DNA of 64,000 bases from Parabacteroides chongii (GTDB lineage Bacteria > Bacteroidota > Bacteroidia > Bacteroidales > Tannerellaceae). Position 1 is the stretch's first letter. Every line of letters begins with the position of its first letter. The notes under the pieces were generated by a model. It did not search any database and was not told the DNA's origin. It was given only the letters and a program-made list of their open reading frames with translations. This document shows positions 28,009 through 36,900 of the stretch, piece by piece. A program made the translations under genes and the position numbers. The DNA is taken from the NCBI RefSeq assembly GCF_029581355.1, contig NZ_CP120849.1, forward strand, positions 466,501-530,500, in the 5' to 3' direction.

Positions 28009-29106
28009 TTATTTTTCTCTCTCTGCGAATTTATACATCTCGGATGCGACCATCAGAAAAGCACCGCTGCCATATTCCTGGTTATCCGCAGCCTGTACAT
28101 TTTCAGGGCTAGCGCCGATAGCCTGTACATATCCCAATTTCCCGTTTTCATCTATACACTCCAGCAAGGCAGTCCATGCCCGGCATACTTTAGGCATATA
28201 AATATCCGGACACAATAATCCGTTATTAATTCCCCAAATCATAGCATAAGCAAAAAAAGTGCTACTGCTGGTTTCTTTTACGGGTACTTCTTCCGGATCC
28301 AGGAGACTCGCACGCCAGAGTCCGTCCGGTTGCTGGACAGATGCTATTTTTGTTATCATTTGCATATACAGTTCCTTATAATCCTTATAAATCAGACTCT
28401 TTTCCGGAATCAGCGAAAGGAGTTGAGCCAATCCGCCTACCACCCAGGCATTTCCTCGTCCCCAGAATACTTTCTTTCCATTGGTTGTCAATGCATTAAA
28501 ATAGCGCTTGTCCCTAAAGAAAAGACTATCGTCTTTACTATACAGAAAATCAGTTGAATCCCAATACATTTCTTGCAGATAATCGTAATATTTACCATCA
28601 CCTGTTATAGTAGCCAGACGGGCCAACACCGGTGGTTCCATATATAAGGCATCACACCACCACCAATCGACACGACCGGGTTGAGGGTCAGCGATCAGAC
28701 TATCTATCGCTTCCTGTATCCCATGAAGCATCTTCGGGTCCTTCTCTACTTTATAGACATCCAAATAAGCCTGCCCACAGGCCAAATCGTCTGCATGGCG
28801 GTACCGACGTCCTCTTTTCCAGTTCCAACCATTAGCCCATTTCTTCGTCTGTTCCAAATAAGCCAGATCAGCAGTTGTCTGATACGCGTACATTATACCG
28901 GAATAAAAGACAGAACGGGCCCACTGTTCCTGTTCTGCATTTATATCTACTGGATGGTTAACCTGCCATCGGAAAACATCGAGCATTTTTTCTTTAATAA
29001 ATGCTTTTGAATAAATATCTTCTTCAGCCGATTTCTTTTCTCCCGAAAAAGAGCAGGAACAAAGCTGGATTGTTAGTATACTGACAAAAACAAATTTCAA
29101 TTTCAT
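28009..29106 (-). CDS. GH105 unsaturated uronyl hydrolase lipoprotein
   Basis: 365 residues from the ATG at 29106 (a TTG nine bases upstream is in frame but less likely). Lipoprotein signal ends LCSC (Cys18). RYRHADDLACGQAYLDVY (about 103-120) carries the HADD motif with the catalytic Asp, WWWCDALYMEPPVLARLA (about 150) the second conserved region, and WGRGNAWVVGGLA (about 217) the substrate wall; these are typical of GH105 (YteR-type). The enzyme removes 4,5-unsaturated uronic acid left by lyases, which agrees with two lyases in the same operon. It is the first gene of the PUL transcript and sits opposite a porin gene across a 220-base intergenic region. Confidence 0.88.
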   Translation of the reverse strand: MKLKFVFVSILTIQLCSCSFSGEKKSAEEDIYSKAFIKEKMLDVFRWQVNHPVDINAEQEQWARSVFYSGIMYAYQTTADLAYLEQTKKWANGWNWKRGRRYRHADDLACGQAYLDVYKVEKDPKMLHGIQEAIDSLIADPQPGRVDWWWCDALYMEPPVLARLATITGDGKYYDYLQEMYWDSTDFLYSKDDSLFFRDKRYFNALTTNGKKVFWGRGNAWVVGGLAQLLSLIPEKSLIYKDYKELYMQMITKIASVQQPDGLWRASLLDPEEVPVKETSSSTFFAYAMIWGINNGLLCPDIYMPKVCRAWTALLECIDENGKLGYVQAIGASPENVQAADNQEYGSGAFLMVASEMYKFAEREK

Positions 29107-29133
29107 GATTTGCAATTTAGGTGATTTTTAGTC

Positions 29134-29141
29134 CAAAAGTA
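29134..29141 (-). promoter_or_regulatory. -7 element of the PUL operon
   Basis: Minus strand TACTTTTG, a full TAnnTTTG match, 28 bases before the GH105 ATG; no good -33 box is visible, as expected for a promoter that relies on an activator such as the HTCS. The same 220-base gap holds the plus-strand porin promoter. Confidence 0.5.
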
Positions 29142-29266
29142 TAGGAATAAGGGGAAGGTCTTTTGTCCGAATAAGCATCCTTTTGTCTCTATTTGCCTTT
29201 TACACAGGAAAAAGCAAAAAAAACGATTTGTACTAAATTTGAAGACAAACGAGCAAAAGAGTTCTT

Positions 29267-29298
29267 ATTGTCATATTACCCATTTATAATTATCTTTG
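29267..29298 (+). promoter_or_regulatory. Promoter of the porin gene
   Basis: ATTG (29267-29270), 20-base spacer, TATCTTTG (29291-29298): a near-perfect Bacteroidetes promoter, 28 bases before the ATG. Confidence 0.65.
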
Positions 29299-29326
29299 CC
29301 CCAAATCAACAAACAGAAAAAGATTC

Positions 29327-30424
29327 ATGAAACGACTACTGGTACTTTGTCTGGCCGCTTTTTGGGCTGGAACTACTTTTACCGCTTCTTCACAAAAGCC
29401 ATTGATCCCGAACAATACGGAAGTTTTCAAATTATACCTTGAGACACATGGATCTTATAACGAAGCGCTTTCCGGTGAAGCGGAAAGGGATCGTTTTCTG
29501 CTGAATGATTTGAAGGTGGAAGCAACGGGGATTGTCACTCCCTGGCTTTCCTATGCCTACCGGCAGGTTCTTTGTTACCGGAATGAATGGGTACGGGCCA
29601 ACGGCTTCGGCTCCTACATCGAAAATGCCTGGGTAAACGTTCGGTTATCGGATAAATTCTCTGTGACAGCCGGTAAACAGGATGCTGCATGGGGAGGCTT
29701 CGAATACGACGAATATACCTATAAGATATACGATTACAGCGATATGAACGACTGGATGGATTGTTATTTCACCGGAGTCGGTATCAGCTACGAACCTGCA
29801 GAAACACAGGAACTCTGCCTGCAAGTGACCAACGGTAATGATAACCGCAGCAAATCCCCTTCTTTCTATAATCTAGGCTGGAATAGCAGTTACCTGGATG
29901 AGCTGTTGTCACTTCGCTATTCGGTCACCGCCGGACAACAGGCAAAAGGCAACTGGATGTGGATGATCTGGGGAGGCCAGCAGGTGGAAGCCGGCAAATT
30001 CCTCGGTTATTTCGATGTCATGTATACAAGGGGCAAAATGGACCCGCTGGGGTTGTTGGCGGAGCAGTTTGAACCGGAGGATGAAGAATCGGGAAGCCCG
30101 ATTGCAAATACCAGCTATCTCTCTCTGGTGGCTCGCCTGAACTATCAGATTCATCCGAAATGGAATCTATTTGTAAAGGGAATGTACGAAACAGCCTCTG
30201 TCTACAAAACAAACAACCCGTATGAGTCCGGCAAATACCGTACCTCCTGGGGATACCAGGGAGGTGTCGAGTTCTATCCGCTGGCGGACGACAATCTCCA
30301 TCTTTTCATTACCGGCACCGGACGGGCTTACAGCCTGACGGAAAGAGCAAAGGCGCTCGATGCCTCTGTCGAGAACACCGGACGCCTTTCCGTAGGGTTT
30401 GTTTATAAGATACCGCTATTTTAG
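29327..30424 (+). CDS. Outer-membrane porin, OprP/OprO-like
   Basis: 365 residues with a signal peptide (MKRLLVLCLAAFWAGTTFTAS). The mature part alternates in short amphipathic strands rich in aromatic residues, e.g. SYAYRQVLCYRNEW, VNVRLSDKFSVTAGKQDAAWGGFEYDEY and NWMWMIWGGQQVEAGKFLGYFDVMY, and ends in the outer-membrane signal FVYKIPLF. KFSVTAGKQDAAWGG is the conserved segment of the phosphate-selective porin O/P family. The family name does not prove phosphate selectivity here, though a pst operon lies in the same window. It is transcribed alone, divergent from the PUL and convergent with the GH95 gene. Confidence 0.78.
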   Translation: MKRLLVLCLAAFWAGTTFTASSQKPLIPNNTEVFKLYLETHGSYNEALSGEAERDRFLLNDLKVEATGIVTPWLSYAYRQVLCYRNEWVRANGFGSYIENAWVNVRLSDKFSVTAGKQDAAWGGFEYDEYTYKIYDYSDMNDWMDCYFTGVGISYEPAETQELCLQVTNGNDNRSKSPSFYNLGWNSSYLDELLSLRYSVTAGQQAKGNWMWMIWGGQQVEAGKFLGYFDVMYTRGKMDPLGLLAEQFEPEDEESGSPIANTSYLSLVARLNYQIHPKWNLFVKGMYETASVYKTNNPYESGKYRTSWGYQGGVEFYPLADDNLHLFITGTGRAYSLTERAKALDASVENTGRLSVGFVYKIPLF

Positions 30425-30484
30425 TTGACAGATGACAGTTGACAGATGGGAGGCTATTCCTAACTGTCAACTGTCATCTGTCAA
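30425..30484. repeat. 21-base perfect inverted repeat built of TTGACAG units
   Basis: Arms 30425-30445 and 30464-30484 are exact reverse complements over 21 bases with an 18-base loop; each arm contains repeated TTGACAG/ATGACAG units and another TCAATTGTCAAC follows. It lies between the convergent porin and GH95 genes, overlapping the end of the latter by 11 bases, and is a likely bidirectional transcript end. It resembles the AATTGACAATT repeats in the rRNA spacers. Confidence 0.65.
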
Positions 30485-32945
30485 TTGTCAACTGTAATAC
30501 ATCACCAGCTTTCATATCTACCGTAAGCATTCCACCGATAACAGGGAGGGATGCCGGATTCTGGTTCATTTTGATACTCAGATTGGCAGACTGTGCCGGC
30601 AGCTTGATTCGGAACGTACCAGGGACTGTAGCTTTCAGTCCGGCTTCAGTCAGCTGACCTTCCGTCCATTTGGCTGAGACCTCACCTCCACCCTGCACTT
30701 TCAAACCTTTAAAACTACCGGTTTTCCAAGCTGAAGGCAAAGCCGGAAGCAACTCGATATTTCCGGTCTGGCTCTGTACCAGCATTTCTGCAATACCGGC
30801 ACAACCGCCATAATTGCCATCGATTTGGAAAGGAGGATGCGCACAGAACAGGTTCGGATAAGAACCGCCGCCGTTCACCATATTCGTTCCTTTCTCCACA
30901 CAAGGACGAAGCAGGTCCGCCAATAACTGATAAGCATGGTCGCCATCATGCAGGCGTGCCCAAAAATTGATCTTCCATGCCATCGACCAGCCGGTACTCT
31001 TATCGCCACGTGCTTCCAAAGTCTTACGGGCCGCTTCTGCCAGCTCAGGAGTATGCTCCATCGAGATCTCATTTCCCGGATAAAGACCATACAGATGAGA
31101 GACATGGCGATGATGCGGTTCCACTTCTTCGTATTGTTCGAGCCATTCCATGATACGTCCGTCTTTACCGATCGTTGTCGGCATCAGGCGGGAACGCTTA
31201 TCAGCCAGTTCGCGGCTAAAAGCCGAATCCACACCGAGAATATTGGCTGCCGCTATCGTATTGGTAAACAGTTCACGGACGATCTGGTTATCCATAGTCG
31301 AACCGGCACAGATATGTATCACCTTGCCATTCGGCATACGGAAAGCATTCTCAGGAGAAGTCGTGGGAGCCGTTACCAGGTAATTATTCCGTGGGTCGCG
31401 CACCAGCATATCCGTAAAGAACAGGGCTGCGCCTTTCATCACCGGATAGACCTCTTTCAGATATTCCTTATCCTGCGTATATTGATAATGAGTAAACAGA
31501 TGTTCGCAAAGCCACGCGGCAGAAGTATTGGTAGCTCCCCACGAAGGATGCTCTCCCGGAGCAGTAAACTCCCAGACATTTCCCAGGATATGGGTCACCC
31601 AGCCACGGGCATTATAAAAGACTTTCGCCGTACGTTCGCCGCTCTCCACCTGCTGTTTGATCCATTCCGTCATCGGCAAATGCAACTCAGACAGGTTGGT
31701 CACTTCAGCCGGCCAATGATTCATCTGAAAATTGATATTCAAATGATAATCACCATTCCAGGGCGTATTGATCGTGTTACACCACAATCCCTGAAGATTG
31801 GGAGGCAATGAACCGACACGGGTCGATGAGATCAGCAAATAACGTCCGAACTGGAAGTAGAGAGCTCCCAGTGACGGGTCGTTCTTATCCTGCTGGAATG
31901 CAGCCAAACGTTCGTCGATCGGCAGTTCATCCCGCTCGGTACGGCCCAGGTCCAGATCGACACGGTCAAACAGAGACCGGTAAGCATTCACATGCTCTCT
32001 TCTCAGAGTAGGATAATCTTTCCGTTCCGATTCAGCCAGCAAAGAAAACAACTGATCTTCGAATCCTTCATTCTTATAGCTGGTAGCCATGCTCACCAGG
32101 AGAATAGCTTCGGAAGCATTTTGGACGGTCAGCGAACTGTCCCCCGGAATCAGAGAGCCCCCTTTCGGCAGGAGAACGCGTACACGTGCCGCATATTTGG
32201 TTCCTTTCATCTCCAAAGTATCCACACCGTCAGGCAACTGACCTTTCATCAGCAGGTCTTTGCCATCGACGGATAAGGCATAATGTTCGGGGCGATTCAT
32301 TCCTATGTTGAAGTTTAACGCTTTATCAGCGTCTGCCACCAGATGTACCACGCCCAGGTCACCGGAGAAAGAGGTAAAAGATTCACGGCTGTAATTCACT
32401 TTCCCTTTGCGGAAAGAGGTTGAGGCGATCGCATCGTTCAGATTCAGTTCCCGCCGGTAAGCTGACACAGAATCTGCATTTCCTGCATAGATATAATCCA
32501 GCACGAGATTTCCCAGCAGCTGATAACTTCCATACGGTACATTAGCACCTTGCCCCTGACCACTGCCGGCTCCTTTACAAACAAAAGTTCCGTACATCAG
32601 ATCCTGTGCTTCGTCGTTCTTTCCTTCGAAAAGCAGACGGCGTATATTCGCCAGCGACCAAACAGCCTGCGGGTTATCCGTATCCTGTTTACTTCCCGAC
32701 CACATGGATATTTCATTCAGCAGAATGTTCTCCCGGTCGATTCCTCCGTCAGGCATCATTCCCAAACGGCCGTTTCCCAAGGGTAATGTCTCCTCCCACA
32801 TACGGGCAGGTTCATCAAAATGATAAGCGATCTTGTTAGTTGTTTTCATTTCCGGCATATCGCAGGCTGTCAAAATAACTAATAAGACGGCAACAGAAGG
32901 ACGAATGATTTTCCGCCCTATCTCCTTTAATCGAATTGAGTTCAT
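30474..32945 (-). CDS. GH95-family glycoside hydrolase (alpha-L-fucosidase/galactosidase type) lipoprotein
   Basis: 823 residues, normal for GH95, which removes alpha-1,2-linked L-fucose or L-galactose by inversion. The lipoprotein signal ends VILTAC (Cys28). ETLPLGNGRLGMMPDGGIDRENILLNE (about 52) is the N-terminal domain signature; NLQGLWCNTINTPWNGDYHLNINFQMNHWPAE (about 385-415) holds the Asn residues that help activate water; TTSPENAF (about 530) holds the acid Glu; QIDGNYGGCAGIAEML (about 709) holds the conserved Asp. It starts 30 bases after the ABC exporter gene on the same strand, so the two may share a transcript although no functional link is obvious. The extreme 3' end overlaps an inverted repeat. 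Confidence 0.9.
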   Translation of the reverse strand: MNSIRLKEIGRKIIRPSVAVLLVILTACDMPEMKTTNKIAYHFDEPARMWEETLPLGNGRLGMMPDGGIDRENILLNEISMWSGSKQDTDNPQAVWSLANIRRLLFEGKNDEAQDLMYGTFVCKGAGSGQGQGANVPYGSYQLLGNLVLDYIYAGNADSVSAYRRELNLNDAIASTSFRKGKVNYSRESFTSFSGDLGVVHLVADADKALNFNIGMNRPEHYALSVDGKDLLMKGQLPDGVDTLEMKGTKYAARVRVLLPKGGSLIPGDSSLTVQNASEAILLVSMATSYKNEGFEDQLFSLLAESERKDYPTLRREHVNAYRSLFDRVDLDLGRTERDELPIDERLAAFQQDKNDPSLGALYFQFGRYLLISSTRVGSLPPNLQGLWCNTINTPWNGDYHLNINFQMNHWPAEVTNLSELHLPMTEWIKQQVESGERTAKVFYNARGWVTHILGNVWEFTAPGEHPSWGATNTSAAWLCEHLFTHYQYTQDKEYLKEVYPVMKGAALFFTDMLVRDPRNNYLVTAPTTSPENAFRMPNGKVIHICAGSTMDNQIVRELFTNTIAAANILGVDSAFSRELADKRSRLMPTTIGKDGRIMEWLEQYEEVEPHHRHVSHLYGLYPGNEISMEHTPELAEAARKTLEARGDKSTGWSMAWKINFWARLHDGDHAYQLLADLLRPCVEKGTNMVNGGGSYPNLFCAHPPFQIDGNYGGCAGIAEMLVQSQTGNIELLPALPSAWKTGSFKGLKVQGGGEVSAKWTEGQLTEAGLKATVPGTFRIKLPAQSANLSIKMNQNPASLPVIGGMLTVDMKAGDVLQLTIDR

Positions 32946-32975
32946 AGTATTATAAATAAAAAATAATAATCAGTA

Positions 32976-34805
32976 TCAGAAACTCTGCATATCGCACAAC
33001 CGCTTGTAATAGCCATTCAGTTCGAGCAGTTCTTCATGGCGGCCCCGTTCCACGATCTCTCCTTCATGCATTACGCATATCTCATCCGCATTGCGGATCG
33101 TGGAAAGACGATGGGCAATAACGATGGTCGTACGGTTACGCATCAGGTTTTCCAACGCTTCCTGAACCAGACGTTCCGACTCCGTATCCAATGCAGAAGT
33201 GGCTTCGTCGAGGATCAGGATCGGCGGGTTCTTCAAGATTGCACGGGCAATACTGATACGCTGCCGCTGTCCGCCGGACAGTTTACCGCCACGGTCACCG
33301 ATATTCGTATCATACCCTTCTTCGCTAGCCATAATAAACTCATGGGCATTTGCGATACGGGCAGCTTCCTGTACCTGCTCCAGTGTCGCACCTTCCACAC
33401 CGAAAGAGATGTTATTGAAGAAAGTATCGTTGAAGAGGATCGCTTCTTGGTTCACATTTCCCATCAATCCCCGCAAGTCGTAGAGGGAGGCATCACGGAC
33501 ATCCGTATCGTCAATCATTATTCTGCCTTTTTCCACATCATAAAAACGGGGTAACAGGTCCACCAGCGTGCTTTTACCGGAACCGGACTGGCCGACCAGG
33601 GCAACAGTCTTCCCTTTGGGGATTTCCAGGTTCACGTTTTTCAATACCCACTCATTCTGATATTTAAACCAGACATCGTTATAACGGATCGATTTATTCA
33701 GACTGATCGGTTTCGGAGTGGCAGGGTTCTGTATTGTACTCACCGTCTGCAATATCTTATCCACACGTTCCATGGATGCCAATCCTTTAGGGATATTATA
33801 ACTGGCTTTTGAAAATTCTTTCAGCGGATTGATCAGACTGTACAGCATCACCAAATAAAAGATAAAGGAAGGGGCATCGATACTGGAGTTGTTATTCAGG
33901 ATCAACGTTCCGCCGAACCAAAGGACGATCACGATCAGGATCGTTCCCAAAAATTCACTCATCGGGTGTGCCAGCTGCTGGCGGGTGTTCACGCGGCTGA
34001 TCGTATTCCGGTAGATATTGTCGGCATTGATAAAACGCTCGTCCATCTTCTTCTCTGCATTAAAAGCCTTGATGATGCGCAGACCACCCAGTGTTTCTTC
34101 CACCTGCGACATTAGGTCGCTCCATTGGTTCTGGGCTTCCATCGATTTCCGTTTCAGCTTTTTACCGACCGTACCCATCACCCAGCCCATCAACGGTAGG
34201 ACGATCAACGTGAAAAGTGTCAACTGCCAACTCACGGCAATCAGCGTTCCGAAATAAATAAGGATCAGGATCGGGTTCTTGAACAACATATCCAACGAAC
34301 TCATGATCGAACTTTCGATTTCCTGCACATCGCCGCTTATACGCGCCAGGATATCCCCTTTACGCTCTTCCGAAAAGAATCCCAGCGGAAGGTCTAATAT
34401 CTTTTTATAAAGCTGGTTCCGGATATCACGAACCACACCGGTACGGATCGGAATCATCGTTGCCGACGATAGAAAATAAGAGCCGGTCTTCAGCATCGTC
34501 ATAAACGCCAGGAACAGTCCCAGTATAAGCAATGTCAGGCTCGCCCCGTAGTAAGAGATCAGGTCCGTAACGAAATAATAGAAATTATTGATGGCTATAT
34601 CTTTCAGACTTACACCTTCCGCTCCCCAGGGGATATACTCGTATACCTTGTTATCCAGCTTGAACAATATCTGAAGAATAGGTATCAGCAAAGTAAAAGA
34701 AAATACATTCAGGATCGCTGACAAGATATTCAACAGGATTGTCAGAACCAGATATTTCTTGTAAGGGGGTACGAACCGTTTCAGTACCAGTAGAAAATCT
34801 TTCAT
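32976..34805 (-). CDS. ABC exporter, MsbA-type fused permease/ATPase
   Basis: 609 residues: an N-terminal membrane domain of six helices (about 1-330, first helix YLVLTILLNILSAILNVFSF) and a C-terminal ATPase. Walker A is GQSGSGKST (about 405), the signature LSGGQRQRISIARAI (about 512), Walker B ILILDEATSALD (about 533) and the H-loop IVIAHRLST. It works as a homodimer in the inner membrane; in Bacteroidetes such half-size exporters are usually annotated as lipid A/multidrug exporters, and lipid flipping is the likeliest role, but substrate cannot be read. RLSGDVQEIESS-like linker sequence ISGDVQEIESSIMSSLD is typical of this group. Upstream there is a divergent rSAM/lipoprotein locus. Confidence 0.88.
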   Translation of the reverse strand: MKDFLLVLKRFVPPYKKYLVLTILLNILSAILNVFSFTLLIPILQILFKLDNKVYEYIPWGAEGVSLKDIAINNFYYFVTDLISYYGASLTLLILGLFLAFMTMLKTGSYFLSSATMIPIRTGVVRDIRNQLYKKILDLPLGFFSEERKGDILARISGDVQEIESSIMSSLDMLFKNPILILIYFGTLIAVSWQLTLFTLIVLPLMGWVMGTVGKKLKRKSMEAQNQWSDLMSQVEETLGGLRIIKAFNAEKKMDERFINADNIYRNTISRVNTRQQLAHPMSEFLGTILIVIVLWFGGTLILNNNSSIDAPSFIFYLVMLYSLINPLKEFSKASYNIPKGLASMERVDKILQTVSTIQNPATPKPISLNKSIRYNDVWFKYQNEWVLKNVNLEIPKGKTVALVGQSGSGKSTLVDLLPRFYDVEKGRIMIDDTDVRDASLYDLRGLMGNVNQEAILFNDTFFNNISFGVEGATLEQVQEAARIANAHEFIMASEEGYDTNIGDRGGKLSGGQRQRISIARAILKNPPILILDEATSALDTESERLVQEALENLMRNRTTIVIAHRLSTIRNADEICVMHEGEIVERGRHEELLELNGYYKRLCDMQSF

Positions 34806-34873
34806 GTTTATTTAGTCGATTGGATTTGGCGCGCAAGTTACTCATAAAAAACAGGTGGTGCAACGTTTATAGT

Positions 34874-34881
34874 TATCTTTG
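34874..34881 (+). promoter_or_regulatory. -7 element of the rSAM/lipoprotein operon
   Basis: TATCTTTG, a perfect TAnnTTTG, 45 bases before the lipoprotein ATG. I do not see a -33 TTTG at the expected distance. Confidence 0.5.
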
Positions 34882-34925
34882 CATCTATTAGATATGGATG
34901 TTAATACAAATAAAACCATACGGAT

Positions 34926-35750
34926 ATGAATAAAACAAATCATTTCTTTCTGACCTTCACAAACAAAATGTTGGCCGGATTATTGAGCCTCCTGGGTTTC
35001 TCGTTGGCTGCTTGTGACAAAATAGGAACAGTAGAATACGGATGCCCCCATGCCGATTACACGATCAAAGGAAAGGTGGTGAATAACCAGGGCGACCCGA
35101 TCCCTGACATACAGATAGAGATCAGAGATTCTATTCCGGAAAGTGCCTGGGCGCACAGTGATACGGTCTACAGCGATTCCAACGGAGAATTTCTGTGGAA
35201 AAAAGGAGATTTTCCGGGAATGACTTACCAGTTGATATCCAAGGATATCGATGAAGAAGAAAATGGCGGGAAATTCGCTACCAACAACTCATATGTCTCA
35301 TTCAGGAATGCAGACTTTAAAGGAGGAGGCACCTGGTATGAAGGAGCAGCCACGATGGAAACCAAAATAACACTCACGCCATACGTCGATACCCACAAAG
35401 TTCCCCACGCCCTTTATACGATTCACGGACAAGTTACAGGCGACGACGGCTATCCGATAGCGGGTATAGTCATCAGCAGTAGCCCTTCCCTGCTGTCGAA
35501 TGTTCCGGACAAGATATCCGATTACCTTGCCATTACGAACGGGAATGGAATGTACAGTTTCACGTGCGACCTGGAGACAATAGAAGAATATACAATCGAA
35601 ACTGAACTTTTAAAAGGATACTGGAATTCCAATCCCTATGAAATGAAATCAGAAATGATTAACTTTGCAGAGATAGAACTATCAGGAGGAAAAGGGATGC
35701 TGATCGGAAAAGGATCGAAAGAAGTAAACTTCACTCTGAAAAGGAAATAA
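34926..35750 (+). CDS. Radical-SAM-associated putative lipoprotein
   Basis: 274 residues. A signal peptide ends in LAAC (Cys30). Just after it is EYGCPHADYTIKGKV, a 'YG.P.A.Y' motif I associate with the rSAM/lipoprotein family defined by comparative genomics. The mature protein has two Ig/carboxypeptidase-regulatory-like repeats: IKGKVVNNQGDPIPDIQIEI (about 47) with YSDSNGEFLW, and IHGQVTGDDGYPIAGIVISSS (about 163) with TNGNGMYSF. It ends in a short basic tail (KEVNFTLKRK). The radical SAM gene follows after 18 bases, so this is the probable substrate or partner of that enzyme. The chemistry and role of the pair are not known to me. The Cys in YGCPH and the repeated Gly/Asn loops are conceivable modification sites (inference). 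Confidence 0.82.
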   Translation: MNKTNHFFLTFTNKMLAGLLSLLGFSLAACDKIGTVEYGCPHADYTIKGKVVNNQGDPIPDIQIEIRDSIPESAWAHSDTVYSDSNGEFLWKKGDFPGMTYQLISKDIDEEENGGKFATNNSYVSFRNADFKGGGTWYEGAATMETKITLTPYVDTHKVPHALYTIHGQVTGDDGYPIAGIVISSSPSLLSNVPDKISDYLAITNGNGMYSFTCDLETIEEYTIETELLKGYWNSNPYEMKSEMINFAEIELSGGKGMLIGKGSKEVNFTLKRK

Positions 35751-35768
35751 AAACTAAAAAAGACAAGG

Positions 35769-36839
35769 ATGGATAAACGCCCCGGATTTCGTAAGCGTAT
35801 CGCTTTGGAACTCGCCCGAAGTATCAGGAGAAACAAAGCCAAGCTACACGAACTACGCACACTCTTTTGGGAATGTACGCTTCGTTGCAACGCTTCCTGC
35901 CGTCATTGCGGCAGCGATTGCCACGTATCGGCCGGCATGAAGGACATGCCGATGGAAGATTTTCTGAAAGTAATAGACGATATTACTCCTCATGTCGACC
36001 CCAATAAAGTACTGGTTATATTTACCGGCGGAGAAGCCCTCGTTCGCAAAGATATTGAAACCTGCGGACTGGAATTATACAACCGGGGCTATCCCTGGGG
36101 GATTGTCTCGAACGGCCTGTTACTTACCCGCGAACGACTGGACTCCCTATTGGCTTCCGGGCTGCACTCGGCAACGATCAGTCTCGACGGCTTCGAGGAA
36201 GCACACAATTGGTTGCGCCGCCATCCGAAGAGTTTCGAGAACGCAGTCAATGCCATCTGTATGCTGGCGGAAGAGAAAGAGATCGTCTGGGATGTCGTCA
36301 CTTGCGTGAATCAGCAAAATTTCAAGGACCTGAAACTATTCAAGGAATTTCTTGTGGAGATGGGTGTAAAACGGTGGCGTCTGTTCACCATCTTTCCCGT
36401 CGGACGCGCTGCCGAAGTTCCGGAACTGCAACTCAGTAACGAACAGTTCACCTGGATGCTCAACTTCATCCGTTATTGCCGGAAGGAGGGACTTATACAT
36501 GTCAGCTATGGATGTGAAGGATTCCTGGGTAACTATGAAGCCGAAGTACGAGACTCGATCTTCCAGTGTAATGCCGGGGTCAATACGGCTTCGGTATTAG
36601 CCGACGGCTCCATCTCCGGTTGTCCGAGTATCCGTGCCAACTTCCATCAGGGGAATATCTATAAAGATAAATTCATCGACGTATGGAATAATGAGTTCAA
36701 ACCCTATCGCAACCGGGAGTGGACCCGCAAAGGACAATGTGCCGACTGTAAAATGTACCGGTACTGCGAGGGGAACGGCATGCACCTGTATGACGACGAC
36801 GGCAATCTGCTGTTCTGTCATTATAACAGGATCAAATGA
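35769..36839 (+). CDS. Radical SAM/SPASM-like protein of the rSAM/lipoprotein system
   Basis: 356 residues, cytoplasmic. The radical SAM [4Fe-4S] motif is CNASCRHC (Cys40, 44, 47), with SAM-binding GGEAL (about 92-96) and SLDGFEEAHNWLR (about 141). The C-terminal part has CNAGVNTASVLADGSISGCPS (about 263) and QCADCKMYRYCEGNGMHLY followed by LFCHYN, a Cys set like SPASM/twitch domains that bind extra Fe-S clusters in peptide-modifying enzymes. The gene follows the lipoprotein gene by 18 bases and matches the partner enzyme described for the rSAM/lipoprotein system. A role in modifying the lipoprotein before export is the natural hypothesis. An anaerobic sulfatase-maturase role is an alternative, but no sulfatase lies in the window. 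Confidence 0.87.
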   Translation: MDKRPGFRKRIALELARSIRRNKAKLHELRTLFWECTLRCNASCRHCGSDCHVSAGMKDMPMEDFLKVIDDITPHVDPNKVLVIFTGGEALVRKDIETCGLELYNRGYPWGIVSNGLLLTRERLDSLLASGLHSATISLDGFEEAHNWLRRHPKSFENAVNAICMLAEEKEIVWDVVTCVNQQNFKDLKLFKEFLVEMGVKRWRLFTIFPVGRAAEVPELQLSNEQFTWMLNFIRYCRKEGLIHVSYGCEGFLGNYEAEVRDSIFQCNAGVNTASVLADGSISGCPSIRANFHQGNIYKDKFIDVWNNEFKPYRNREWTRKGQCADCKMYRYCEGNGMHLYDDDGNLLFCHYNRIK

Positions 36840-36861
36840 ATTATATATTCCATCTTTTTTC

Positions 36862-36869
36862 TATCTTTA
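36862..36869 (+). promoter_or_regulatory. -7 element of the GH123-like gene
   Basis: TATCTTTA matches TAnnTTTG in 7 of 8 bases, 31 bases before the ATG at 36901, suggesting the gene can be transcribed apart from the rSAM pair. Confidence 0.4.
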
Positions 36870-36900
36870 TCCCCCGAATAAACTTCTAAAGCATTTATAC

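Noticed and set aside
18160..29106. Reading the PUL as a heparin/heparan sulfate locus
   Set aside because: Heparinase-type folds cover several substrates, and no sulfatase or sulfatase maturase lies in the locus, so the name would overstate the evidence.
35769..36839. rSAM protein as an anaerobic sulfatase maturase
   Set aside because: No sulfatase is nearby, the protein is shorter than typical maturases, and its direct partner is a lipoprotein of a known paired family.
36634..36900. Upstream extension of the GH123-like gene
   Set aside because: It overlaps the rSAM coding region out of frame, and a proper signal peptide begins at 36901.
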